Assembly: GCF_001310955.1 (NCBI RefSeq)
Contig: NZ_BAZX01000010.1
Location: 1 to 64,000 of the forward strand
Origin: Marinifilum fragile JCM 15579
GTDB lineage: Bacteria; Bacteroidota; Bacteroidia; Bacteroidales; Marinifilaceae
Reading direction: 5' to 3'
DNA length: 64,000 bases
Below, one piece after another: positions 9,730 through 19,457 of this stretch. Positions within the stretch are counted from its first letter, which is position 1. The number at the start of each line of letters is the position of its first letter. The translations under genes were made by a program, and so were the position numbers. The notes under the pieces were generated by a model, which was given only the letters and a program-made list of their open reading frames with translations, did no database searches and was not told the DNA's origin.

Positions 9730-11286
9730 TTATAAGTTTCGGTGTTCTATTCGTAATAAATCGAAAATGGTTTTAACTGGATTGAAGGTAATGATAGGAA
9801 CTTCAACAAATATGGTGTTCCAGTCTGACATGGCACCATTCCAAAGTCCCGGAAGTTCCATGGCTTTTAAATCTTTGCCATTGTTTGATTTTTCAGAGAT
9901 GAAACCAGTTTGAGGGTCAATAAATTGGCGCAAGTCGAATTTGTTTCCTTTGTAATCCTTAGTGCCACAAATCAAATCAACAGGATTAAAGTGTGTGGCT
10001 CTTTCAAAAATATTTTTCTGTCTTACGTCTGACTTATCAATTTGAGAACCTTCAATAATCTGCAAAGAAACTGAACCATCTGTGTTTCTTGCCCAGAAAG
10101 GACCTCCACCTGGTTCACCTTCATTTTTCACCATTCCACAAACACGAATTGGTCGGTTGAATTTTTCCAACAAGTACTTTTTAACCTTATCCGGATTATC
10201 TTTTTTCAATTTGGCTGGAGGTATGATACAAAGTTTTTCTTCCAGAAAAGTCAGCATCTCTTGAAGTGTATCTTCAGAGATCTCCTTGTCTTCTTCCAAT
10301 AAATTTAAATAATCGAAAATGATTGATTGCATTTCCAGCAATAGACCCGCTAAAACCTTTTTAAACTTGTAGGTTGTTTCCTTTAACCTGTCCGGAACAA
10401 CATTATCGATATTTTTAACGAATATGATATCTGCCTTAAGTTCGTTAAGATTTTCAATTAACGCTCCATGACCACCTGGACGAAACAGAATTGATCCATC
10501 TTCGTTGCGGAAAGGTTCATCGTTAATGTCAACTGCGATTGTATCTGTAGAAGATTTTTGTACTGAGTAGGATACATTCAAATTGCCTTGATATTTCTCT
10601 TCAAACGTATCTTTGGTTTTGTTAAAACGTTCCTGGAACAATTCTTTATGATCTTCTGATACAGTTAAATGGATGTTGGCATTGCCAGCTTCATCTTTGG
10701 CATAGTTTAGAGCTTCAACCAAATGTTCTTCGAAGGCTGTTCTTGAATAATGCTTGTATCTGTGGAATTTTAATAATCCTTTTGGCAAGTTGCCGTAATT
10801 AAGACCTTTGCTGTTAAGAAGCATGGATAAAATTTCCTTGAATTTATTTTTATCAGCCATTTTATCCAGGTCCAAACCTTCTTCAATCATTGCATTTTTA
10901 AGATCCCCGTAAAAGGCAAAATCTTCCAAATGGTCAAAGAAATTGAACATGGTTTCAGGTCCTTTGTTGCATAGGAACTTCAGGTATTCATCTTCAGTAT
11001 CCTGATATGTGTTTAGAAAATCATAAAGGATTTTAAACATTCTTGATGCTGCACCAGAGGCAGGAACAAACTTTAAAAGTTCAAGATTTTTAGAATGTGT
11101 GTTATACACTTCTTCGTAAATCTCAAGTTCTTCATCTTGAATTTTGGTAATACCGTCTTCAATGGTAGCCGGCTTTTTCAGTTTCATCTTTGGAAAACCA
11201 TTTTTGAAGTTGTTAATCTGTTCTTCGATTTTTTCAACAGAAATTCCTTTAGATTGAAATTGAGATAGATCTTGTTCTGAAAACAT
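9730..11286 (-). CDS. DUF4301 family protein, 518 aa
   Basis: Matches the DUF4301 family, which is typical of Bacteroidota and uncharacterised. Visible landmarks are FVPASGAASRMFK (about residues 75-87), whose glycine/arginine layout recalls the nucleotide-binding loop of sugar nucleotidyltransferases, LFRPGGHGALIENLNEL (about 266-282) and CGMVKNEGEPGGGPFWAR (about 384-401). These could form a nucleotidyltransferase-like active site, but that is inference. No signal peptide, so cytoplasmic. It is a single-gene unit with its own terminator. The size is as expected for the family and the frame is intact. Confidence 0.85.
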   Translation of the reverse strand: MFSEQDLSQFQSKGISVEKIEEQINNFKNGFPKMKLKKPATIEDGITKIQDEELEIYEEVYNTHSKNLELLKFVPASGAASRMFKILYDFLNTYQDTEDEYLKFLCNKGPETMFNFFDHLEDFAFYGDLKNAMIEEGLDLDKMADKNKFKEILSMLLNSKGLNYGNLPKGLLKFHRYKHYSRTAFEEHLVEALNYAKDEAGNANIHLTVSEDHKELFQERFNKTKDTFEEKYQGNLNVSYSVQKSSTDTIAVDINDEPFRNEDGSILFRPGGHGALIENLNELKADIIFVKNIDNVVPDRLKETTYKFKKVLAGLLLEMQSIIFDYLNLLEEDKEISEDTLQEMLTFLEEKLCIIPPAKLKKDNPDKVKKYLLEKFNRPIRVCGMVKNEGEPGGGPFWARNTDGSVSLQIIEGSQIDKSDVRQKNIFERATHFNPVDLICGTKDYKGNKFDLRQFIDPQTGFISEKSNNGKDLKAMELPGLWNGAMSDWNTIFVEVPIITFNPVKTIFDLLRIEHRNL

Positions 11287-11498
11287 GTTTAAAGTTTTAT
11301 TAAAGTGTCCGAAGCAAGATAAAGAATACTTTCAAAAATGAAAAGCATGTGGCTTTAATAATGAAAAAAATTATGCAATACAGTTAAATTATTTTCATTG
11401 TAATGGAAAGGGAAACTTAGCAACCAGTATTCTATATGTCATATGGGCTGGGAGGAATCAAAATATACTTGTTCAGTTTTGAATTAAAATTCTATTTG

Positions 11499-11506
11499 TA
11501 TTTTTG
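11499..11506 (+). promoter_or_regulatory. Candidate -7 box (TATTTTTG) for the TIGR01212 radical-SAM gene
   Basis: TATTTTTG matches TAnnTTTG, 18 nt before the ATG at 11525. A TTG lies 17 nt upstream of it, slightly short of the usual spacing. Confidence 0.45.
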
Positions 11507-11524
11507 TCGCAAAATAAAAGATAA

Positions 11525-12472
11525 ATGGCTGACATTACTTACCCATGGGGACATGAAGGACGTTACAATGATTTTCCTTCTTATTTCAAAAAACGATTTG
11601 CTGAAAGGATTCAAAAAGTATCAATAGATGCTGGCTTTACCTGTCCCAATCGTGATGGGAGTAAGGGTGTTGGTGGTTGTACATATTGCAACAACAATAG
11701 TTTTAATCCTGAATATTGCAGTCCGCGAAAAACAATTACAAGGCAAATTGAGGAAGGGATTGATTTTTTTAAGGCCAAATACAAAGCACAGAAATATTTG
11801 GCTTATTTTCAGGCTTACTCGAATACCTATGGTCATATCGACAAGATAAAAGAGCTGTATGAGGAAGCATTGGCTCACGAGAAGGTAGTCGGCTTAGTTA
11901 TTGGAACCAGACCTGATTGTGTAAGTAATGAGGTGTTGGATTACTTGGAAGAGCTGGCGAAGCACCATTACATTGCAATAGAGTATGGTGTTGAATCGGC
12001 TAATGATGAGGCATTATTGGCTATTAATCGTGGACATACTTACATTGAAGCAGAAAGAACCATCCAAAGAACAGCCAATCGTGGCATTCACATTGGTGTG
12101 CACTTGGTAAATGGTTTGCCGCATGATAGCAAGGAAGATATGTTGAACCATGCCATTGAATTATCGAAACTGCCTATTGAAACATTAAAATTACACCAGC
12201 TTCAAATTCTTCGAAATACTCAAATGGCTAAAGAGTACGAGCAAAATCCTGAGCCATTTTACATGTTTGAACTCGATGAGTATTTGGATTTTATTGTGAG
12301 TGTAATTGAGAGAATAAATCCAGATGTGATGTTGGAACGATTTACCAACCAGGCACCTCCGGGATGGTTGATAGCTCCCAAATGGGGCTTAAAAAATTAT
12401 CAGTTCGTAAACAAACTGAATAATCTCCTAAAAGAGAGAAATACCTGGCAGGGTAAGCTATTCGAGAGATAG
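11525..12472 (+). CDS. TIGR01212 family radical SAM protein (YhcC-like), 315 aa
   Basis: Radical-SAM enzyme of the YhcC/TIGR01212 family. The cluster-binding cysteines are in CPNRDGSKGVGGCTYCNN (about residues 39-56), the family's expanded CX3CX2C form, and the TIM-barrel strand YLAYFQAYSNTYG follows. The start MADITYPWGHEGRYNDFPSYFKKRF is the conserved family N-terminus, so the ATG at 11525 is firm. The substrate is not established; the C-terminal part is family-specific. It ends 2 nt from the stop of a convergent TPR lipoprotein gene. Confidence 0.9.
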   Translation: MADITYPWGHEGRYNDFPSYFKKRFAERIQKVSIDAGFTCPNRDGSKGVGGCTYCNNNSFNPEYCSPRKTITRQIEEGIDFFKAKYKAQKYLAYFQAYSNTYGHIDKIKELYEEALAHEKVVGLVIGTRPDCVSNEVLDYLEELAKHHYIAIEYGVESANDEALLAINRGHTYIEAERTIQRTANRGIHIGVHLVNGLPHDSKEDMLNHAIELSKLPIETLKLHQLQILRNTQMAKEYEQNPEPFYMFELDEYLDFIVSVIERINPDVMLERFTNQAPPGWLIAPKWGLKNYQFVNKLNNLLKERNTWQGKLFER

Positions 12473-12474
12473 AT

Positions 12475-13200
12475 TTATTTAATCTGCTTCAGAATATCAG
12501 CTCCTTGTTTATATCCCATAGTAACTGATGTTTGAATGTCTTTTATCGCGCCATTTTTGTCACCATTCTTTAGTTTCGCAATTCCACGTGCATAATATGC
12601 TCTGCCGAGTTTCTTATCTATTTTAATTGCCTTGTTGTAATTGTTGATGGCATCATTAAAGTTGCCCGTGCAATCAAGCGAAACCGCTTTGTTGTAATAT
12701 ACGCCTGAAGAATTTAAACCAATCCTAATGGAATGGTTGTAATCAGCAATGGCTCCTTTATAATCTTCTATATAATATTTGCATATGCCACGGTAGTGGT
12801 ATGCTTTAATATTTCTAGGATTAATGGTTAAAACCTGTGTATAATCTTTAATGGCCTGCTTGTAATTTTTCTGATTCTCATAAAGAATTGCACGATTTAA
12901 ATAGGCTTCTTCCTCAAATTTCTGTTTGCCGATTACAGCATTCAAATCCTTTATAGCAACCCTGTTGTTGTTAAGGTAAGAATAAGCAATGGCACGGTTA
13001 AAATATGCAGGCAAGTAGTTTTTATCTTCTTTTATAATCGTGGTAAAATACTTGACGGCTTCCTCAAACTTTTTATCTGCCAGCAATTCAATTCCTTTCT
13101 CATTTTGTCTGTCTTGTTTTGATTTTTCACAATTTGTAAACAAAAAGATGAATCCTAATAACAACAAATATTTAAAAGTCGTTTGGTAAAATGCTTTCAT
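12475..13200 (-). CDS. TPR-repeat lipoprotein, 241 aa
   Basis: N-terminal MKAFYQTTFKYLLLLGFIFL followed by FTNCEK is a lipoprotein signal with the lipobox cysteine at about residue 24, so the protein should be anchored in a membrane facing the periplasm or the outside. The rest is five to six TPR units (for example KAIKIDKKLGRAYYARGIAKLKNGDKNGAIKD), predicted to bind another protein. It is a single-gene unit convergent with the radical-SAM gene. Partner unknown. Confidence 0.82.
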   Translation of the reverse strand: MKAFYQTTFKYLLLLGFIFLFTNCEKSKQDRQNEKGIELLADKKFEEAVKYFTTIIKEDKNYLPAYFNRAIAYSYLNNNRVAIKDLNAVIGKQKFEEEAYLNRAILYENQKNYKQAIKDYTQVLTINPRNIKAYHYRGICKYYIEDYKGAIADYNHSIRIGLNSSGVYYNKAVSLDCTGNFNDAINNYNKAIKIDKKLGRAYYARGIAKLKNGDKNGAIKDIQTSVTMGYKQGADILKQIK

Positions 13201-13312
13201 AAATTAAGCTTAGAGTTTGAACACCTAATGTACAATTATATAGACTAATAATAAAATATTACCTATTCAATGTCGACCAAATTATTATCAATAGTGTTTA
13301 TTGTTTGTTAAA

Positions 13313-15147
13313 CTATCTAAATAGCTTGGTGAGTAAATCTTTTTTACCCATTTTGATTAACTCTTGTTTAATTGCATCACGATATTCTTTTTTGTACCAG
13401 AATAAGAACTTTCTTTGCGACAATTTCTCTTTTTTGGTTTTGGCAGTGTAAACCTTTTTTAAAGTATAAGGATGATAGCCAGAATAATATATTACCGTTG
13501 CAACAGTCATTGGTGTAGGTGTAAAATCCTGAACCTGTTCCAATTTAAAATCCAATTCTTTGTTTTTACTGCCAAATCAGCCATGTCGGTACCATGACTT
13601 CCAGGGTGACTAGAGATAAAGTAGGGAATGAGTTGTTGGTTTGTACCTTCTTTCTTATTGATCTCATCAAAAAGAGTTTTTAGCTTGTAAAATAATTTGA
13701 ATGAAGGCTTTCTCATGATTTCCAAAACTTCATCAGAAGTATGCTCTGGTGCCACTTTTAGTCTGCCGGAAACATGATTTTTGATCAATTCAACCGCATA
13801 TTCCTTATTTGCTTTGTTGATGTTTTCATCTTTTGATTGATGCAACATTAAATCGTAACGAACGCCACTACCGATAAATGATTTCTTAACCCCTGGAATT
13901 TTATCCACCTTTTTGTAGATATCAAGCATTGGTTGATGATTTGTGTTTAAGTTAGGACAAACATCAGGATGGATGCACGAAGGGCGACGACAAGTTTTAC
14001 AAATTGATTCAAAAATCCCTTTCATCTGATACATATTTGCAGATGGACCTCCTAAATCAGATAGGTATCCTTTGAAGTCAGGCATTTTTGTAATGTATTC
14101 AACTTCCTTTAGGATTGATTTTTCCGATCGGTTGGCAATAAATTTACCTTGATGAGCAGAAATGGTACAGAATGAACAACCACCAAAACATCCTCGATGC
14201 ATATTTACCGAAAATTTGATCATTTCAAATGAAGGGATGTGTTTGCCTTTGTAGCGTGGATGAGGAAGTCTTGTGTATGGTAAGTCGTAGATCTCATCCA
14301 TTTCTTTTTCATTCATTACAGGATATGGAGGATTTACCACGATTTGCTGATCGCCAAAGTTTTGAGTTAGTTTCTTTGCCATCATGGCATTTGATTCCAT
14401 CTCAATATATCTAAAGTTGCTTGCAAATTTCTTTTTATCAGCCAAACAGTCCTCATGCGAAAAAAGCTCCTGACTTTGCCATTGCTTTTTAGTGGCATAC
14501 TTTTCATCTTGATTTACAATGAATGAAGTTTGAGGAATATTTGTAAGAGAATAGAAAGGCACGCCTCGTTTCATTAGGCGAATAATTTCCTTTAATGGTT
14601 TTTCTCCCATTCCATACACTAGCAAATCTGCACCACTATCCATTAGGATGCTGGGTTTCAGCTGGTCTTCCCAATAATCGTAATGAGTTAATCTTCTCAG
14701 AGAAGCCTCAATTCCGCCTATCAATATTGGTGTTTCAGGATATAACTTTTTTAAGATTTGTGTATAAACAACTGTAGGTTTGTCGGGACGGAATCCATGC
14801 TTTCCACCAGGAGTATAGGCATCATCATGACGCAGTCTTCGGTTTGCAGTGTAATGATTCACCATTGAATCCATATTACCGGCAGTTACTCCAAAAAACA
14901 ATTTTGGTTGTCCTAGCTTTTTAAAATCTCTTAAATCATCACGCCAGTTGGGCTGAGGAATAATTGCCACCTTTAAGCCTTCGTGTTCAATAATTCGTCC
15001 AATTACCGAAGCACCAAATGATGGATGATCAACATATGCGTCTCCGCTAAAAAGAATTACATCTAATTCCTCCCATCCTCTCTCTTTAACCTCTTTGGCT
15101 GATGTAGGTAGCCATTGATTATATCTAGTTGTTTCTTTATTCTCCAT
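13313..15147 (-). CDS. YgiQ family radical SAM protein, interrupted by a frameshift
   Basis: YgiQ-type radical-SAM protein. The N-terminus has WLPTSAKEVKERGWEELD, the cluster motif is CFGGCSFCTISAHQG, and the second cysteine patch is CKTCRRPSCIHPDVCPN. The main frame stops at 13507 after AVKTKNWIL. The conserved C-terminus (LDFKLEQVQDFTPTPMTVAT) continues in another frame to 13313. Restoring one A in the A-run near 13557-13562 joins them as AVKTKELDFKLEQ, 611 aa in all, the usual size. Probably a homopolymer read error. I start at the ATG at 15147 (MENKETTRYNQWLP), because the upstream extension overlaps the divergent gene and does not look conserved. Confidence 0.88.
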
Positions 15148-15164
15148 AAGTCTTGAAATTACTG

Positions 15165-15172
15165 CAAAGATA
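15165..15172 (-). promoter_or_regulatory. Candidate -7 box for the YgiQ gene
   Basis: Minus-strand TATCTTTG matches TAnnTTTG, 18 nt before the chosen start at 15147. It supports that start over the longer frame. No clear TTG is seen at the right distance. Confidence 0.45.
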
Positions 15173-15223
15173 GGATTATTTAAAAACATTTTAAAGAAGC
15201 ATGCTCTTATTCCTAAGCTCATC

Positions 15224-15253
15224 TTGAAAGTTCTCCATATTGGTTTATATTTG
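15224..15253 (+). promoter_or_regulatory. Promoter of the PHP phosphatase gene
   Basis: TTG (15224-15226), 19-nt spacer, TATATTTG (15246-15253): a full match to the Bacteroidota consensus, 20 nt ahead of the ATG at 15273. Confidence 0.68.
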
Positions 15254-15272
15254 CACAACATAAAAAGAGCTA

Positions 15273-16112
15273 ATGAAATATTTTTCATATCATACACATT
15301 CATCCTATTGTGATGGTAAAGGAGATCCGGAAGAGTACATAAAAGAAGGAATCAACCTGGGAATGAGAACAATTGGTTTCTCATCTCATGCACCCTTAAA
15401 TGAAAATGTTCCCTGGGCAATGAAATCTTCGCGCGTAAAACCCTATTTGAATGAGATCAATCGTTTAAAGGAGACACATAAGGATGAAATAGAAGTATAC
15501 CTGTCGTTGGAGTTGGATTATATTCCTGGAATTACAAAGCCTTTTAAATCCTGGAAAGAGACTTTGGGATTGGATTATACCATTGGATCGGTGCATTTGG
15601 TGAAAGGAGATTCAAATGACGAGTTTTGGTTCTTAGATGGTCCGGACATAAATTATTCAGAAGGAATTCAGAAGCTGTTTCATGGAGATGTTGAGCAAGC
15701 TGTTTCTGCTTATTTTAGGCAGGTGATAGAAATGATCGAGACCCAAAAGCCAGATGTTATTGGTCATGTTGACAAGGTGAAGATGAATAACAAGGGACGA
15801 TTTTTTGAGGAAACGGAGGGATGGTATCTCAACTTGCTTAATAAAACATTGAATGTACTTGAGAAATCAGACTGTATAGTAGAGGTGAATACTCGTGGCA
15901 TTTATAAAAAGAAATCTGCTAAGCTTTTTCCTGATGATTATTTTTTGAAGGAATGTTGTAAGAGGAACATTTCAGTTACAATTGGCACTGATGCACATCA
16001 ACCAACAGAATTATTAAGCCATTTTGATGAAACGATAAAGGAGTTGAAACAGATAGGTTTTAAGCAAGTTAGTGTTTTTCATAAAGGAATTTGGATTAAA
16101 GAAAGTATTTAA
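15273..16112 (+). CDS. PHP-domain histidinol-phosphatase family protein, 279 aa
   Basis: Metal-dependent phosphoesterase of the PHP superfamily, HisJ/HisK histidinol-phosphatase subgroup. Metal-binding motifs are HTHSSYCDGKGD at the N-terminus, SSHAP (about residues 38-42), LELDYIPG (about 83-90), GSVHLV, IGHVDKVK (about 168-175) and GTDAHQP near the end. The usual reaction is histidinol phosphate to histidinol; no other his gene is nearby, so a related sugar or nucleotide phosphate is also possible. Divergent from the YgiQ gene, with a clear promoter. Confidence 0.85.
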   Translation: MKYFSYHTHSSYCDGKGDPEEYIKEGINLGMRTIGFSSHAPLNENVPWAMKSSRVKPYLNEINRLKETHKDEIEVYLSLELDYIPGITKPFKSWKETLGLDYTIGSVHLVKGDSNDEFWFLDGPDINYSEGIQKLFHGDVEQAVSAYFRQVIEMIETQKPDVIGHVDKVKMNNKGRFFEETEGWYLNLLNKTLNVLEKSDCIVEVNTRGIYKKKSAKLFPDDYFLKECCKRNISVTIGTDAHQPTELLSHFDETIKELKQIGFKQVSVFHKGIWIKESI

Positions 16113-16317
16113 ATAAAAAAATAGAGTAGCGATTTAACCAAATATGAACGGTGTCATAAAAGAAATAATGCTATTTTTGCCTAATTAAGACGAAGTGTTC
16201 GATTAAAGCGAATACTAGCGAAAGGACAATCAAAACAAAAACTAAGAAAGAAAGTTAATCTTATGATTGAATAAGATTTTTCCTTATAAAAAAGGACTTT
16301 CATGAAAATATTAATAT

Positions 16318-18122
16318 ATGAAATTAGTTGATCCGAAAGATTTGCTAAAAGCCAGTGAGAGTTTAAATTGGTTTGGTGGTGAAAGTTTTGCCAAATTTTT
16401 AATGTACATTTTAAAATTAGACAGGCTGAACAAGCTATACTCTGATAATTGTTGTAAAGACGGGATCGAGTTTATAGACGCTTTGATTGAAGAGCTGGGA
16501 ATCAAATTTGAATTTGATGAAGAAGAATTAAAGCGAATTCCTACCGAAGGTGCTTTTATTACCATTTCGAACCATCCATTTGGAGGGATTGATGGTATTA
16601 TTTTGATAAAACTGTTGAGCCTTATTCGACCTGATTTTAAGGCCATGGCGAACTTTTTACTGAAAAAGATAGAGCCATTCAGGATTATTTTCTGGGAGTT
16701 AATCCTTTCGAAGATAGAAAAGGAGCAGCGTCAAGTACAGGTGGATTAAAAGAAGCACTGCGTCATTTGAGCGATGGAAAACCATTGGGGATTTTTCCGG
16801 CAGGAGAGGTTTCAACCTACCAGTCGGCAACACATAATATTTCGGATAAACAATGGATGCCTTCCATTCTAAAATTTATAAAGAAGGCTGATGTGCCTGT
16901 AATACCGATCTACTTTCAAGGAAACAACAGCTTGGTTTTCCATTTGTTGGGTATGATTCATCCAAGCTTGAGAACAGTTAAGCTTCCTTCCGAATTGTTG
17001 AATAAAAAGAATAAGGTTGTACGCATCAGAATTGGTAACCCAATCTCTCAAAATGATCAGAAAGGCTTTGTGGATATCAATCAGTATGGGAGATTTTTAC
17101 GTGCAAAGACCTACATGTTGGGAACTCCAATTGAGGTGAAGAAGTTTTATCGCTTTAAGCGCAAAGCCAAGGTGGTTAAGGTGGAAGATGTAATTCCTCC
17201 TATTGATGGGAATGTGATTCGAAATGAGGTAGAAGGACTGAAAGAGGAGTATTTGCTGTTTAAAAGCCGATCGTATTGCGTGTATTGTGCACCTTCATCA
17301 AAATTGCCTAATATACTTAATGAAATTGGTCGCTTGAGAGAAATCACGTTCCGTGAGGTTGGAGAGGGTACAAATCAGAGTATAGATATTGATGAGTTTG
17401 ATTTGTATTATCATCAACTCTTTATTTGGGATGAAGAAAACCACAAGATTGTAGGAGCTTATCGTGTTGGGAAGGGACATGAAATCCTGCCTGGATATGG
17501 ATTAAAGGGCTTCTACTTACAGAGTCTGTTCCGAATGGGTAAGAAATTTCAGCCTATTCTTAGTCAGTCTTTAGAGCTTGGACGTTCGTTTATTGTGAAG
17601 GAATACCAAAGAAAACCAATGCCTCTGTTCTTGCTTTGGAAAGGGATCTTGTACTTTTTACTTAAAAATCCAGAATCTCGTTATTTGATTGGTCCGGTTA
17701 GTATTAGTAATAAATACTCGAATTTGTCGAAGGATTTGATCATTAAATTTATAATGGCCAATTATTTCAATTATGAAATGGGGCAGCATATCAAATCAAG
17801 AAAGCAGTTTAAAGTTAAGATTAAGGATTTGGATGTTGATATTTTATTGGAAACGGCCAAGAATGATATCAATAAATTGGATAAGTTGATTGGTGATTTT
17901 GAAATTACCAATGACAAGTTGCCTGTGTTGTTGAAGAAGTATATTTCTCTGAATGCTAAAATTGTAGGATTTAATATTGATCCAAATTTTAATGATTGTT
18001 TGGATGGATTACTTGTGTTGGATTTGTTTGATGTTCCAATGAAAGTGATTGAATCGTTATCGAAGGAAATAAACGATGATACAATTCTTCAAAGATTTTC
18101 TTCGGATGATATGGAATTTTAA
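16318..18122 (+). CDS. Bifunctional PlsC-GNAT acyltransferase (OlsF-like), interrupted by a frameshift
   Basis: Two acyltransferases in one chain. The N-terminal part (to about residue 270) is PlsC-like, with the HX4D motif in SNHPFGGIDG and the FPAGE motif in LGIFPAGEVS. The C-terminal part is OlsB-like GNAT, with the typical IVGAYRVGKG and QSLELGRSFI. This layout matches the OlsF class, which makes amino-acid lipids (lyso-ornithine lipid, then ornithine lipid) and occurs in Bacteroidota. The first frame runs off track after KKIEPFR; adding one G at 16681-16684 restores DYFLGVNPFEDRKGAASSTGG into the second half, 601 aa in total. The amino acid used is unknown (ornithine, glycine or another). 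Confidence 0.8.
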
Positions 18123-18176
18123 GAGATTTATTCCGAACTTTGCGACTCAATTTTGTTAACTGAAAAAGACGATTAG

Positions 18177-18827
18177 TTGGAATTTCAATATATATTTAAA
18201 GGGATAGTTGTGGGCTTAATGGCTTCAATACCGTTAGGACCCATTGGTGTTCTAATCATTCAAAAAACATTGCAGAAGGGAAGGTTGGCTGGTTTTATTT
18301 CAGGATCAGGAGCAGCTGTTGCTGATACTTTATTTGCCTCCATTGCAGTGTTGGGTTTAGGTTTTGTTATCAATTTTATTCAAGCTCAGGAATTTTACTT
18401 CAGATTAATTGGATCCATTTTTCTGGTTTTAGTTGGACTACGAATTTTCTTAACCAATACGGTAAAACAGTTTAAAAAATCACAATCGCCTGGTAAAAGA
18501 GGTATGTTTGGTGATTTTTTAGCCATCTTTTTTTTAACACTATCCAATCCTATTGCGGTTTTGTTTTTTGGGGCTATGTTTGCTGGGGCTTCCGTGTTTG
18601 GAAATTCCCATTCGGTAATGACTGGTCTTTATTTATTGCTAGGAGTTTTATTGGGTGGAGCACTGTGGTGGTATGCGCTATCAACCATAGTGGATCTGTT
18701 TAGAAAAAAGTTTAGACTAAAACAGATGTTTTGGATCAATAAAATATCCGGATTAATCATTGCCATTTTAGGATTCCTGGTATTTCTTTCATGTTTTGAG
18801 CCCATCAAATCATTCTTGGATTCTTAA
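18177..18827 (+). CDS. LysE family amino-acid exporter, 216 aa
   Basis: Six-helix inner-membrane exporter of the LysE/RhtB family. The N-terminal signature GLMASIPLGPIGVLIIQKTLQKG and the later FFLTLSNPIAVLFFGAMFAG are characteristic. The start appears to be the TTG at 18177: it keeps the first membrane helix whole, and no ATG does. It lies 54 nt after the acyltransferase gene on the same strand and could be co-transcribed; export of the amino acid used for lipid synthesis is an attractive but unproven link. Substrate not readable. Confidence 0.85.
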   Translation: MEFQYIFKGIVVGLMASIPLGPIGVLIIQKTLQKGRLAGFISGSGAAVADTLFASIAVLGLGFVINFIQAQEFYFRLIGSIFLVLVGLRIFLTNTVKQFKKSQSPGKRGMFGDFLAIFFLTLSNPIAVLFFGAMFAGASVFGNSHSVMTGLYLLLGVLLGGALWWYALSTIVDLFRKKFRLKQMFWINKISGLIIAILGFLVFLSCFEPIKSFLDS

Positions 18828-19407
18828 AGAATTTAAATCTACTAATATTTGCTGGTGCTTGATTGTCCTTGTGTGAGTGTTGTACTTATGGGGCGACCGA
18901 ATCGTATTATCCGAAAGTTTTAAATAAAAATGATTGGCAAATCAAGCCAATGATAATGCTTGAATCACGATTTTGGTCTCATATTGTGCAAATCATATAC
19001 TTTAATACTTCTATTTGTTGGAAAAACATGCATTGCAAATGATGCAACGGATATTTTGCTACAAATACGGCCGTTGCAAGAGATTAAACAGGCGTATTTG
19101 TACAAAAATGGCCGTTTAAAGTCTTGAAAAGCTCATATTGATGACAAAAACAAGCACTTAAAGTAAATAAACGTGCATATTTGCGCAAAAATGAAGATTT
19201 ATTCTCTTGCAATGCTTCTATTCGTGCAAAAACGACCATTGCAAGTGATGAAATGCTCGTATTTGTACAAAAACTGCAATTTCTTTACATTTTTCGCTCG
19301 TATTTGTGCGATTATACCATTTAAAGTCATTCAATGCTAAAATCGTTAGCAAAATCAGCATTAAAACAAAATCATCGCTGTATTTGTTCCTTGTAGTCTG
19401 TTCTGAT
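18828..19407. other. Intergenic region between convergent genes, mostly a 41-bp degenerate tandem repeat
   Basis: No gene. From about 18982 the DNA is a diverged tandem repeat (see separate entry). 18828-18980 shows nothing recognisable. Confidence 0.55.
19012..19390. repeat. Degenerate ~41-bp tandem repeat, about 10 units
   Basis: A TATTTGT-like core recurs at 19012, 19052, 19095, 19136, 19178, 19219, 19260, 19301, about 19341 and 19381, i.e. every 40-43 bp. Each unit runs roughly CTCGTATTTGTGCAAAAATG, then a less conserved CATTGCAAGT..ATGAAATG half. A shortened unit seems to precede it at 18982. Units are diverged at many positions, so the array is old. 41 is not a multiple of 3 and there is no long frame through it. 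There are no spacer/repeat classes, so it is not CRISPR. Confidence 0.75.
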
Positions 19408-19442
19408 TCAAAAAATAAAAAAGAGTACAGCCACCTGTACTC
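19408..19442 (-). terminator. Terminator after the DUF2027-Smr gene
   Basis: Hairpin GAGTACAG-CCAC-CTGTACTC (19423-19442) followed on the minus strand by TTTTTTATTTTTTG, just beyond the stop at 19458. Confidence 0.75.
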
Positions 19443-19457
19443 TCCTCTTGTATTACG

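Noticed and set aside
15148..15303. Longer N-terminus for the YgiQ protein
   Set aside because: It would overlap the divergent PHP gene and its promoter, and the residues are not family-like; a -7 box at 15165-15172 supports the shorter start.
18982..19390. CRISPR array
   Set aside because: Units are diverged along their whole length, there is no constant repeat with unique spacers, and no cas gene is nearby.
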